Positions 27,309-36,230 are shown, counted from the first letter of the stretch. The stretch is DNA of 64,000 nt from Roseiarcus sp963748545 (GCA_963748545.1 CAVVJO010000036.1:124001-188000), one strand, 5' to 3'. The notes: a model not told the origin generated them from the letters alone. Translations and numbers: made by a program.

Positions 27309-27593
27309 TCAATGGTAATCGACGATCTCGATGTTCGACGGGCCTGTCGCGCCCTGGGGCCAGTCGAAGCAAATCCGCCACTGCGTGTTGATGCGGATGC
27401 TATACTGCCCCGCCCGGTCGCCTTTGAGGGTTTCAAGTCGGTTGCTGGGGAGGCCCCGCAAGTCCTCAAGAGCCGTTGCGGCGTCCAGAATTTCGAGCCG
27501 CTTGTAGGCCTGCCGGTCGAAACCCTGAAACTCCCGGACAAATTCGCCGCGCGCAAACGCTTCGGTCCGTTTGTCCCGGAAGCCCAAAATCAT
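27309..27593 (-). CDS. higB: HigB/RelE-family toxin
   Basis: 94 residues of the RelE/HigB mRNA-interferase family. The middle YKRLEILDAATALEDLRGLP is followed by the catalytic core LKGDRAGQYSIRINTQWRICFDW (core GQYSIRIN-QWRICF) and the terminal IEIVDYH. These residues cut mRNA on the ribosome. The toxin-first order is typical of higBA. It starts at ATG 27593. Confidence 0.9.
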   Translation of the reverse strand: MILGFRDKRTEAFARGEFVREFQGFDRQAYKRLEILDAATALEDLRGLPSNRLETLKGDRAGQYSIRINTQWRICFDWPQGATGPSNIEIVDYH

Positions 27594-27665
27594 GCCGTAG
27601 CCTAGGGGGCTTGATGATTTACGTCAAGCATAAATCCCTGTAGGCGCCGTCGGCTCATGCCCCCC

Positions 27666-27796
27666 GGCCACGAGCGTCGTCGTTCGAAGCATCGGGTTGC
27701 CCTAACGAAAAGAATCGGCTCAATCGGCGGCAGGGTGGCGCCGGATGTTTGCGGAGTTGAGAGGGCCCGTGGCCGGGTTGTCCCCTTCCGTAACCC
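27666..27796. repeat. Direct repeat R2 flanking higBA
   Basis: Imperfect copy of R1 in the same orientation. On the minus strand it still encodes MLRTTTLVAG, a decayed version of MLRATTLVSV that starts the secreted protein, before diverging. It marks the far edge of the higBA module. Confidence 0.65.
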
Positions 27797-27831
27797 GGTG
27801 GTTCCTGGCCGAGCGAGACCGAGCGCGAGCG

Positions 27832-28122
27832 ATGCGAGAGCCCTGTGTCTACATCATGGCCAGCAGACGCAATGGCACGCTGTACACCGGCGTCACGGCC
27901 CATCTCGAACGTCGCGTTCACGACCATCGCCAAGGCTCGGGTTCGGAATTCACGAGACGGTACGGCTGCCGTCTCCTTGTCTGGTATTCGCGCTACGAAC
28001 GGATCGTCGACGCCATCGCCCGCGAGAAGCAGATCAAGGCCGGCAGCCGCCGCGCCAAGCTCGCGCTGATCGAAGCCATGAACCCGGACTGGGTCGACCT
28101 GTACGAAACGCTGAACCAGTGA
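27832..28122 (+). CDS. GIY-YIG nuclease family protein
   Basis: A 96-residue single-domain GIY-YIG protein (YhbQ/UPF0213 type). CVYIMASRRNGTLYTGVT gives the VYI...YTG motif, then the catalytic Arg in LERRVHDHRQG and Glu in AREKQIKAGSR. ATG 27832 (MREPCVYIM) is the natural start. Predicted to nick DNA. It lies between the R2 repeat and two MITE-like elements, so mobilisation-related activity is possible but unproven. Confidence 0.88.
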   Translation: MREPCVYIMASRRNGTLYTGVTAHLERRVHDHRQGSGSEFTRRYGCRLLVWYSRYERIVDAIAREKQIKAGSRRAKLALIEAMNPDWVDLYETLNQ

Positions 28123-28143
28123 CCATCCGCGGGCCTCACGGCC

Positions 28144-28325
28144 GTCATTGCGAGCGCCAGCGAAGCAATCCAGAGCTTCCACAGGACGCTGGCGATCTGC
28201 AGCTCGCGCGCTCGCTCGGCGCCACGCTCCTGACGCGCGGACGATCTGCAGTTCGCTCGGCGACACCGACGGATAGCGCGGCCCGCTGCGCGACGGCTGG
28301 ATGGCTTCGCTTCGCTCGCAATGAC
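28144..28325. repeat. MITE-like palindromic repeat A
   Basis: 182 bp with about 30-bp terminal inverted repeats: gtcattgcgagcg...agcgaagcaatccag on the left, and its near complement ending ...cgctcgcaatgac on the right. The interior resembles element B (shared ggatagcgc, cgctgcgcgacggc, cgctcggcg). No coding capacity. Non-autonomous repeats of this sequence type are common in GC-rich alphaproteobacteria. Confidence 0.7.
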
Positions 28326-28372
28326 GTCGTTGTCGTTCCGCCGCCTCATGGAGTCGGGCGACGGGCACTGCC

Positions 28373-28549
28373 GTCTTTGCGAGCATAGCGAAGCAATCCA
28401 GATTTGCAGGGCGCCGGCGATCTCGGCCTCGCACCCTCGCTCGGCGCCATGCCGTCAACACGCGGCGCTCTGCAGGTCGCTCGGCGACTCCGATGGATAG
28501 CGCTGCTCGCTGCGCGACGGCCGGATTGCTTCGCTTCACTCGCAATGAC
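28373..28549. repeat. MITE-like palindromic repeat B
   Basis: 177 bp, same orientation and interior as element A. The left end gtctttgcgagcatagcgaagcaatccag (core agcgaagcaatccag) is inverted at the right end ...cactcgcaatgac. With A it fills the 465-bp gap between the GIY-YIG gene and hoxW. Confidence 0.7.
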
Positions 28550-28587
28550 GGGCTTTGCACTCGGGGCGAGTTCGGCTCCGAACGCCG

Positions 28588-29079
28588 TCAGTCCCTCGCC
28601 GCTCCAGCGGCGTCCCGCGCCGCCCGTCGCCACGCCTCAGCCGACCGCTCCCGCATCAGACCGCCCACGAACGCCCACGCCTCCTCCAGCCGCTCGCGCG
28701 CTTTCTCCGAGAGGCTTTCGCCCAGCCCAAAGCTTTCGCCGCGCACGCAGAGCACGAAGGACGGCGGGGGGGTGCGCTTGAGGGAGCGGGCGAAGACGTC
28801 GAGCACGGCTTCGGGCGAGAGCGCATGGGTGGAGAAACTGGCGTCGCGGCTTGCCTCGATCTCCCGGAAAACGAAGGGGGCCGGGGTGTCCTTTCCGGCG
28901 TCGAGGAACAGGGCGAGCTCGGCGCCGTCGAGGTCGAGGGCGTGCTCGATCTGGAGCTGGAAATCCTCGATCGTGGCGACGTCGGGCAGGTTCTCGCGCG
29001 CGATGCGTTCGAGCAGCAGCGGCCCGAGGCCGTCGTCGCCGCGCGCGTCGTTGCCCCAGCCGAAAACGACGAGGCGCAT
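28588..29079 (-). CDS. hoxW: Hydrogenase maturation protease
   Basis: 163 residues of the HyaD/HybD/HoxW peptidase family. FGWGNDARGDDGLGP is the N-terminal signature with the Ni-sensing acidic residue, and LDAGKDTP holds the second. It should remove the C-terminal extension of HoxH after nickel insertion. Lies 116 bp after hoxH, with palindromic repeat C in between. Probably part of the hox operon. Confidence 0.87.
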   Translation of the reverse strand: MRLVVFGWGNDARGDDGLGPLLLERIARENLPDVATIEDFQLQIEHALDLDGAELALFLDAGKDTPAPFVFREIEASRDASFSTHALSPEAVLDVFARSLKRTPPPSFVLCVRGESFGLGESLSEKARERLEEAWAFVGGLMRERSAEAWRRAARDAAGAARD

Positions 29080-29089
29080 CTAGGGCGAC

Positions 29090-29171
29090 GTCATTGCGAG
29101 GCGCGCAGCGACGAAGCCATCCCGAAGCGCGCGCGGCGGCCCCTGGATGGCTTCGCTGGGCTCGCAATGAC
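29090..29171. repeat. Palindromic repeat C between hoxH and hoxW
   Basis: 82 bp with gtcattgcgag at the left and ctcgcaatgac at the right, plus inner gaagccatcc / ggatggcttc. It has the same termini as elements A and B but lacks their interior. It would form a long hairpin in the hox mRNA. Confidence 0.65.
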
Positions 29172-29195
29172 GGCCCTGAAGCGACTCACGCCGTC

Positions 29196-30659
29196 TCACC
29201 CCTTCCGCAAACTCGACAAGAGCACGCCGTCGGCGTCGAGGAGGGTGACTTCGAGCGGCATTTGGCCGAGCGCGTGGGTGGCGCAGGAGAGGCAGGGGTC
29301 GTAGGCGCGGATAGCGATCTCGACGTGGTTCAGAAGGCCTTCGGTCACTTCGCGGCCCGAGAGGTAACGCTCCGCCACCGCACGGATCGCCTCGTTCATC
29401 GCCTGGTTGTTGTTGGTGGTGGAGACGATCAGGTTGCAATAGCTGACGAGATCGTTCTCGCCGACGCGGTAGTGATGGAACAGGGTCCCCCGCGGCGCCT
29501 CGATCACGCCGACCGCTTCGCCGCGTCGAGGCCCCTTGTCGGCCATCAAGTCGGCGCCGACAATGTCGGGATCGTCGAGCAGCCCGCGCGCGAGCTCGGC
29601 GGCATGCAGCATCTCGATCATGCGCGCCCAGTGATAGAGGAGGGCGCCGTGCAGCGGCTTGCCGTCGCCGACCGCGACGAACTTTTTCCGTTCGGTCTCC
29701 GCGAGCGGGGTCGGCAGAAAGTCGCTGATCTGCATGCGCGCCAGCGGGCCGACCCGATACCAGCCCTTGTCGGCGCCGAGCGTCTTGATGTGCGGGAACT
29801 TCATGTAGGTCCAGGGCTTGATGTCCTCCTGGAGCAGGTCCTGGTAGCTGGCGGGGTCGACGTGGTCGAAGATCGGTCCGCCCTCGGCGTCGCGGGCCCT
29901 GAGGCCGCCGTCGTAGAAATCCGGCGCGCCGCGGGCGTCGACGAGGCCCATCATGTTGGCGGGAGCCTCTCCGAACACCTTATAGAAGTCGGGGCTGGCG
30001 TCGTGCAGCCTGGCGATCAGGCCGACCGCGGCTTGCGACCACTCGACGATCTGGTCGATCCCGCCGCGCATCGAGTCGCGGTCTTCCACGCTCAGCGCCT
30101 TGTTGACGCCGCCGGGGATGACGCCGGTGCCGTGGATGCGCTTGCCGGCGATGTGGCGGATGACTTCCTGCCCGAATTTCCGGGTGAGCACGCCTTGTTT
30201 CGCGAGGTCGGGGAAGGCGGCGGCGATGCCGACGATGTTGCGCTTGGCGACCTCGCTTTCGAAACCGAGCAGCAGGTCGGGCGAGGAGAGATGGAAGAAG
30301 TGCAGGGCATGCGACTGGACGATCTGTCCGTAGTGCAGCAGCCGGCGCAGTTTTTCGGCCGTCGGGGTCAGCGGCCCATAGCCCGCGATCCGGTCCATCG
30401 CCTTGGTCGCGGCGAGCAGGTGGCTGATCGGGCAGATGCCGCAAAGCCGCTGAATGGCGATCGGCACTTCCCAATAGGGGCGGCCCTCGATGAACACCTC
30501 GAAACCGCGGAACTCGACGATGTGAAGGCGCACCTGATGAACGCGGTTCTCCTGGTTGAGCAGGATCGTGACCTTGCCGTGTCCCTCGACGCGCGAGACC
30601 GGCTCGATCGCAATCCGCCGCAGCTTGTGCGGGGACTCGGCGGTTTCGAGGTTCAGCAT
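29196..30659 (-). CDS. hoxH: NAD-type [NiFe] hydrogenase large subunit HoxH
   Basis: 487 residues carrying the Ni-Fe active site: RLCGICPISH (C73, C76) and DPCLSCATH (C456, C459, H462). Residues 463-487 after H462 form the 25-residue extension cut off by HoxW. It belongs to group 3d bidirectional, NAD-linked hydrogenases by its HoxF/U/Y partners. It catalyses reversible H2 oxidation coupled to NAD(H) in the cytoplasm. Confidence 0.95.
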   Translation of the reverse strand: MLNLETAESPHKLRRIAIEPVSRVEGHGKVTILLNQENRVHQVRLHIVEFRGFEVFIEGRPYWEVPIAIQRLCGICPISHLLAATKAMDRIAGYGPLTPTAEKLRRLLHYGQIVQSHALHFFHLSSPDLLLGFESEVAKRNIVGIAAAFPDLAKQGVLTRKFGQEVIRHIAGKRIHGTGVIPGGVNKALSVEDRDSMRGGIDQIVEWSQAAVGLIARLHDASPDFYKVFGEAPANMMGLVDARGAPDFYDGGLRARDAEGGPIFDHVDPASYQDLLQEDIKPWTYMKFPHIKTLGADKGWYRVGPLARMQISDFLPTPLAETERKKFVAVGDGKPLHGALLYHWARMIEMLHAAELARGLLDDPDIVGADLMADKGPRRGEAVGVIEAPRGTLFHHYRVGENDLVSYCNLIVSTTNNNQAMNEAIRAVAERYLSGREVTEGLLNHVEIAIRAYDPCLSCATHALGQMPLEVTLLDADGVLLSSLRKG

Positions 30660-30668
30660 GGCCTTGTC

Positions 30669-31937
30669 CTAATCGTAATGGAGCAGGTTCTGATCGAGGC
30701 GCGGCATCCGGCCAAGAATGAGGTCGGTCAGGAATTTCCAGATCGCGTCGGCGGACGGCGGACAGCCGGGAAGGGAGTAATCGACGCGCACGATCTCGTT
30801 CAGCGGATAGACCTTGTCGAGCGCGAGCGGCAGTTCCGGCGAATTGGGAACGCAGGGCTCGCCGGTGACGGGGTCGCGATAGACGCGGTTGAGAATCTCG
30901 TCGACCGAGAAGCGGTTGCGCAGCGCCGGCAGGCCGCCGTTGATCGCGCAGGCGCCGACGCCGACCAAGATCTTGGCTTTGGCGCGCAGTTCCCGGATGA
31001 CGTGGACGTTGTCGGCGTTGCAGACGCCGCCTTCGACCAGCGCGATGTCGCAGGGACCGAAATGCTTGATGTCGGTCAGCGGCGAGCGGTCGAACTCGGC
31101 GAGCTCGGCAAGCTCGAGGATGCGCTCGTCGATGTCGAGGAACGACATGTGGCAACCGAAGCAGCCGGCAAGCGACGTCGTCGCCAGGCGGATCTTGACC
31201 TTCTCGGGGGCGACCGCGTTCATCGAACCTCCGGGAGTTCGCAGGAACTCCGCCTCCGCGCTGATCGGCTGACGGTCGTATGGGCGGTCGCCGATCGCGG
31301 TCGCAAAGCCTACGCGCTTGACCACGATCGCGCCGACCGGACAGACGCTCGCTGCGCGGTCGGTGACGGCGAAGGCGCTGTCGCCGAGCTTGCCGGTGGG
31401 CGAATTGACGATCAGCTTGGCGTCGAGCCCGCGTCCGGCGACCGCGAACACCTCCTTGCCGTCGACGTCGCGGCTTGCGCGCACGCAGAGCTCGCACAGG
31501 ATGCAGCGGTTGAAGTCGATCAGGACGTCGGGATGGGTGGAGTCGACGCCCTTGTTGGGAAAGAGCTCGACGAAGTGGGGCGACAGCATCTCGTATTCGT
31601 AGCCCAACGCCTGCAACTGGCAGGCGCCGCTCTTCTCGCAGCCGGGGCAGAAATGGTTGCCCTCGATGAACAGCATCTGCACCAGCGAGCGCCGCATCGC
31701 GTTCAACTCCGGCGTGTCGACGTCGACCTCCTGTCCGACCGCGGCCTTGTGGGTGCAGGCCGTCTGCGTGCGCCCGTTGACGAGGACCGTGCAGAGCTTG
31801 CAGCCGCCGTGACGCTTGAAGTCCGGCTGGAAGCAGAGGTGGGGAATGTAGACGCCCGCAGCCTTCGCCGCTTCGAGGATGGTCTGGCCGGGGACGAAGG
31901 GCACCGGCTGCTCGTCGATGGTGAATTCGTTGGCCAT
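30669..31937 (-). CDS. hoxU/hoxY: HoxU and HoxY hydrogenase subunits in one continuous frame (probably two genes)
   Basis: Residues 1-238 are HoxU. It has a [2Fe-2S] site (C35, C46, C49, C61), a NuoG-like His/Cys cluster (C97, C100, C106) and a [4Fe-4S] site (C145, C148, C151, C199). Residues 239-422 are HoxY, the small subunit, with proximal cluster ligands C259xxC262, C330 and C392. Both halves have the normal length of separate proteins (about 238 and 184). M239 has a GGAGG site 4 nt upstream. A one-base correction in either GAGTTC 31235-31240 or GAACTC 31245-31250 would end HoxU at a TGA overlapping this ATG (ATGA). I therefore think the fusion is a sequence artefact. Confidence 0.9.
   Translation of the reverse strand: MANEFTIDEQPVPFVPGQTILEAAKAAGVYIPHLCFQPDFKRHGGCKLCTVLVNGRTQTACTHKAAVGQEVDVDTPELNAMRRSLVQMLFIEGNHFCPGCEKSGACQLQALGYEYEMLSPHFVELFPNKGVDSTHPDVLIDFNRCILCELCVRASRDVDGKEVFAVAGRGLDAKLIVNSPTGKLGDSAFAVTDRAASVCPVGAIVVKRVGFATAIGDRPYDRQPISAEAEFLRTPGGSMNAVAPEKVKIRLATTSLAGCFGCHMSFLDIDERILELAELAEFDRSPLTDIKHFGPCDIALVEGGVCNADNVHVIRELRAKAKILVGVGACAINGGLPALRNRFSVDEILNRVYRDPVTGEPCVPNSPELPLALDKVYPLNEIVRVDYSLPGCPPSADAIWKFLTDLILGRMPRLDQNLLHYD
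31220..31240 (-). promoter_or_regulatory. Likely hoxY ribosome binding site and start (ATG 31223)
   Basis: Minus strand cccGGAGGttcgATGAac. A strong Shine-Dalgarno sits immediately before the in-frame Met that begins a standard HoxY. The +1-shifted frame has TGA in the same ATGA, as expected for coupled hoxU-hoxY. Confidence 0.6.
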
Positions 31938-31941
31938 GGCC

Positions 31942-33726
31942 TCAGCCCTCCACTTCGAGATGCGCTTCGGCGTCGTCGCGGCCGGTCACGCGCCTGGCCG
32001 GCTCGAGCGCGGCTTCGAGATCGACCGCGGGGGCGAAGTCGCGCGCTTCGAGCCGCCGCTCGAACGCGGGGCGGAACTTGTTGAGCGCGTCGCGCACAGC
32101 GTTGCCGGCGGTCTCGCCGAGGCCGCAATGGCTGGTGCGCTTCATGAATTCGCCGAGACGCTTGAGGTCGTTGACCTCGTAGCTGGAGCCGCGTCCCTCG
32201 GCGATCTTGTCCATGATGTTGCGCTGGATTGCGGTGCCGACCCGGCAGGGAGTGCAGAAGCCGCAGCTCTCATGGGCGAAGAAATGGGTGAAGTTGCGGG
32301 CGACCTCGAAGATGTCGCGGTCGCGGCCGAAGATCATGAAGGCGCCGGCGGTCGAGACGTCCTCGAAGGCGATGCGGCGGCTGAACTCGTCGGGCGTGAT
32401 CAGGACGCCCGACGCGCCGCCGATCTGGACGGCGGTCACGGCGCGCGCGCCGCTGTCCTCGAGAATGCGCCCGATCGTCACGCCGAACTGGTATTCGTAG
32501 ACGCCCGGCCGCTCACAGTCGCCGGAGACGGAGATGAGCTTGGTGCCGGTCGAGGTTCGCGTCCCCCGCTTGGCGAAACTCGCCCCGCCCTCGATCGCGA
32601 TCTCCGTGCAGTGCGCGAGTGTTTCGACATTGTCGACGACGGTCGGTTTGCCGAGGTAGCCGACCGAGACCATCGACGGCGGCCTGACGCGCGGCCGGCC
32701 CGGTTTGCCTTCGAGCGACTCGATCTGGGCCGTGCCCTCGCCGCAGACGTAGCCGCCGGCGCCCATATGGATCTCGATATCGAAATCGAAGCCGGCCGCG
32801 CCGCGGATCGACGTCCCCAGGCGGCCGCTCGCGCGCATCGCGTCGATGTCGCGCTGAAGCTGCTCCTGCAGGTGCTTGTACTCGCCCCGCAGGTAGATGA
32901 AGCCCTTGGTCGCGCCGACCGGAAAGGCCGCGATCGCCATGCCCTCGAGCACGCGGGTGGAGAAGGAATTGAGCAGCACGCGGTCCTTGAATGTTCCGGG
33001 CTCGCCCTCGTCGGCGTTGCACACGATGTACTTTTGCGCGCCCGGCGCGTTGCGGGCGCCCTCGAGTTTGGTGCCGGTGGGAAATCCCGCGCCGCCGCGG
33101 CCGCGCAGATTGGACCGCTTCATCTCATCCATCATGCCCTGTCGGCCCCGCGCGATCGCGGCGTCGAGGGCGACGCCCGGCTGGAGGGGCGTCAGCAGCG
33201 TTTCCCGGCGGCGGATGTTGTCGTCGACATGAAAGAACGCCGCGGGCCATTCCCCGAGCGGCGCGCCGACCCGCATGAGGTCGCAGATTTCGTCGATGCG
33301 TTTGCGGGTCAGCCGGGTGACGGCGACGTTGTTGACCAGCATCGCCGGGCCCTGATCGCACATGCCGGTGCAGGAGGTGAGGTCCACGCTGACCGCGCCG
33401 TCGGGCGACACCTGACCGCGGCGGAGCTTCAGGCGCTTCAGCATGTGGTCCATCAGCGCGGCGCTGCCGAGCATCTGATCGGTGATGTTGTCGGAAAAGA
33501 GGATGCGGTAGCGGCCGCGCGGCCGGTCGTAGAGGAACGAGTAGAACTGCACGACGCTCTGGACGCGGGTGATCGGAACCGCGAGTCCGTCGGCGATCGA
33601 ACGCGTCGTCTCCGGAGAAATCCAGTCGAGCTCTTCCTGGACTTCCCGCAAAATCTGAACGAGTCGCGACGGGTTCGCCCGATGTCTGGTCAAGGCGCGC
33701 GCGACGACGTCACTACCCGTACTCAT
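31942..33726 (-). CDS. hoxF: NAD-reducing hydrogenase diaphorase subunit HoxF
   Basis: 594 residues: a NuoE-like N-terminal part (about 1-170) fused to a NuoF-like part. FMN site GRGGAGFPTG is at 209-218, the NAD site GAGGYVCGEGTA at 322-333, and [4Fe-4S] ligands are C488, C491, C494 and C534. The NuoE-like part keeps only C119 and C123 of the usual four [2Fe-2S] cysteines, as in Ralstonia-type HoxF. Position 331 is Gly where most relatives have Glu/Asp. First gene of hoxF-U-Y-H-W. Confidence 0.94.
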   Translation of the reverse strand: MSTGSDVVARALTRHRANPSRLVQILREVQEELDWISPETTRSIADGLAVPITRVQSVVQFYSFLYDRPRGRYRILFSDNITDQMLGSAALMDHMLKRLKLRRGQVSPDGAVSVDLTSCTGMCDQGPAMLVNNVAVTRLTRKRIDEICDLMRVGAPLGEWPAAFFHVDDNIRRRETLLTPLQPGVALDAAIARGRQGMMDEMKRSNLRGRGGAGFPTGTKLEGARNAPGAQKYIVCNADEGEPGTFKDRVLLNSFSTRVLEGMAIAAFPVGATKGFIYLRGEYKHLQEQLQRDIDAMRASGRLGTSIRGAAGFDFDIEIHMGAGGYVCGEGTAQIESLEGKPGRPRVRPPSMVSVGYLGKPTVVDNVETLAHCTEIAIEGGASFAKRGTRTSTGTKLISVSGDCERPGVYEYQFGVTIGRILEDSGARAVTAVQIGGASGVLITPDEFSRRIAFEDVSTAGAFMIFGRDRDIFEVARNFTHFFAHESCGFCTPCRVGTAIQRNIMDKIAEGRGSSYEVNDLKRLGEFMKRTSHCGLGETAGNAVRDALNKFRPAFERRLEARDFAPAVDLEAALEPARRVTGRDDAEAHLEVEG

Positions 33727-33786
33727 GGCTCGTTCCTCACTGCGGAGGTTGTCCCTTCAACCCCACGCGCCCTTCCGGCGCGAGGC

Positions 33787-34552
33787 CTATTTCAGGAGCA
33801 CGTCGATATCGACCTCGAGATTCGGATCATCCGGATCCTTCACGTCGTTGGCGTACTCTTCGACGAAGGAATCCTGGGCGTCGATCCCTTTCTCATCGAG
33901 ATAGGCGGTGATGGCGTCATAGGTCGCGTCGATGTCGGCGTAGGCCCCGAGGTGCTGGAAGCGCATCGCTTTCCCGCTCGGCGTCACGGCAATCTTCACG
34001 GCCTCGGACAGGCTCGTCTTGCCGTCGGGCGCGGAGTCGAGCGGATAGCCGGCGCGATAGCGGAAGCCCGTGTCGTCCAATTCGATGAACACCGCGATCG
34101 GCCGGCCCGCCGGCTTGAGGCCGGCCTTGTCCATGTCGCGCTTGACCATGCCGATCGAGCCTTGAATCGCGCCGAAAACCTCGTCGCGGTCCGCCTTGCC
34201 CTCGATATAGGCGAACGGGCGCTGCGCGAGAGTCACGATCTCGCCGGTCGACCCTTCGGCCTTCTTGCTCGCATCCGGCGTCGCGGCGCCGGGGCCGGCC
34301 GGCGCCGCGTCCGATGCGGGCGGCTGGGGAGTCGTCGCCGGGGCGGGGGCGCCTGGCGCCGGCGGGCTTGGCGTCTGGTCGGTCGAAAGAGGCTGAGTTT
34401 GCGCGCCCGTGACCGGAGCGGAAGGCGAGGCGGCGGGCGCCGGGCGCCGCAGCCGGCGCGGCGTCGTCGGCAAAAGAGGCGGTCGGCGATCCTCCGGCGA
34501 CCCAAATCGCCAGAAGGCTTGCAGTGACAACCCCGATCCAGGTCTTTGGCAT
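33787..34552 (-). pseudogene. Secreted GyrI-like (effector-binding) domain protein, frame broken
   Basis: ATG 34552 starts a signal peptide (MPKTWIGVVTASLLAIWVAG... ADDAAPAAAPG). The frame then needs a one-base shift near 34437-34450 (probably an extra c in gcgcccgccg) to continue into the proline/alanine-rich linker. The globular domain follows (VTLAQRPFAYIEGKADRDEVF to the end), which resembles the GyrI/AraC effector-binding fold. The domain is intact to the stop, so sequence error is likely. This break does not lie in a GANTC context. Confidence 0.65.
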
Positions 34553-34662
34553 GTTTCTCCTAGGGGCCCCGGCCCGCGCGGGCATGCTGCCGCTCAAGGA
34601 GACGTCTTAGGACAATTTGGTCTCAGGACAAAGACGACCGGCGTTGAAACGGCGCGACATAT

Positions 34663-36208
34663 TCACGCTGGCTGCGGCCGCGTCCAGCGCAGGATGGGCT
34701 GACGCGCCGCTCGGGTTTCGTCGAGGCGGCGGCGCGGAGCGTAGATCGGCGCCGACACAAACCGCTCCCGGTCCCCGGATTTCGCGGCGAACGCCAGATC
34801 CCGCAGCGTCATGATGAATCGATCGAGGCTGGCCTTCGACTCCGACTCGGTCGGTTCGATCAGCATCGCGCCGTGAACGACCAGCGGAAAATACACGGTC
34901 ATCGGATGAAATCCCTCGTCGATCATCGCCTTGGCGAAATCGAGGGTGGTGAGGTCGGCGTCCTTCAGCCAGCGGTCGTCGAACAGCGCCTCGTGCATGC
35001 AGACGCGGTCGCCGAAGGGGGCGCTCATGACGTCGGCGAGCGACGCGCGGATGTAGTTTGCGGACAGGACCGCGTCCTCGGAAGCCTGGCGCAGACCGTC
35101 CGCGCCATGCGACAGGATGAAGCTCAACGCCCGGACGAACATGCCCATCTGGCCATGAAACGCGCTCATCCGGCCAAAGGAGTCCGTTCCCTCCGCGTGC
35201 TCGACGAGGCGAAGGCCCTCGCCGTCGCGCACCACGAACGGCACAGGCGCATAGGGTGCGAGCCGCGCCGAAAGCGCGACCGGGCCTGCGCCCGGTCCGC
35301 CGCCCCCATGCGGCGTCGAGAAGGTCTTGTGCAAGTTGATATGCATGGCGTCGACGCCGAGATCGCCCGGCAGGGCCTTGCCGACGATGGCGTTGAAATT
35401 CGCGCCGTCACAATAGAAATACGCCCCCGCCTCGCGCACCGCCGCGGCGATTCCGGCGATCTCGCGCTCGAACAGGCCGCAGGTGTTGGGGTTGGTCAGC
35501 ATGATCGCGGCGACGTCCGGCGCCAGCGCCGCCTTGACCGCCTCGACGCTGACGGTCCCGTCCTCGCCGGCCGGAACCGGGCGCACCGAGAAGCCGATCA
35601 GCGCCGCCGTCGCGGGATTGGTGCCGTGCGCCGAGTTCGGGCACCAGCACCACCCGCCGCGTCGCCGTTTCGCCCCGCGCCTCGATCGCCGCCTTGATCG
35701 CCATCATGCCGCAGAGTTCGCCGTGCGCGCCCGCCTTCGGCGACATGGCGATCGCGCTCATGCCGGTCAACGTGAGGAGCGCGCCGGCGAGCGCCTCGAT
35801 CACCATCAGCGCGCCTTGCGCGGTCGATATCGGCTGGAGCGGATGCACGTCGGCGAAGCCCGGCAGCCGCGCCATCTTTTCGTTGAGACGCGGATTGTGC
35901 TTCATCGTGCAGGAGCCGAGCGGATAGAGGCCCGCGTCGATCGAATAGTTGTCGCGCGACAGGCGCACGTAATGGCGCACCGCCTCCGGCTCGGTCAGTC
36001 CGGGCAGATCCGGCGCGCTGGAGCTGGCGTTCGGTCCGAGCCTGGACGCGAACGGAGCGGGGTCCTCCACGTCGACGCCCGTCGCGTCGAACCGGCCGCC
36101 TTCGAAGATCAGCGCCTCCTCCATGTCGAGGGCGCGATTGCCGGTGAAAGTCCCGCGCGTCACCGCTTCAGCGGCTTCCGGGCGCGTCGGACGGCCTTGG
36201 CTGTTCAT
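34663..36208 (-). pseudogene. gcvPB: Glycine dehydrogenase (decarboxylating) subunit 2, frame broken
   Basis: PLP-dependent P protein, second subunit. The N-terminal half reads from ATG 36208 to about 35640 and the C-terminal half to 34663. At 35633-35638 (GAGTTC on the plus strand) one extra base breaks VVLVPDSAHGTNPATAALIGFSVRP (core VPDSAHGTNPAT). The PLP lysine is in NLHKTFSTPHGGGGPG. With GcvPA it decarboxylates glycine and passes the aminomethyl group to GcvH. Essential motifs are all present, so an artefact is more likely than decay. Confidence 0.88.
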
Positions 36209-36230
36209 CGGCGGCGTCTCCTGAGGATGG

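Noticed and set aside
30669..31937. A novel natural HoxU-HoxY fusion enzyme
   Set aside because: More likely a one-base error: internal RBS, overlapping TGA in the other frame and GANNTC context.
28851..32084. Very long open frame opposite the hox operon (more than 1000 codons)
   Set aside because: It is the antisense of hoxH and hoxU/Y in GC-rich DNA, with no family features; hox genes on the other strand have full motifs.
31879..34527. Long open frame opposite hoxF
   Set aside because: Antisense of hoxF; arginine/alanine-rich and unlike any protein.
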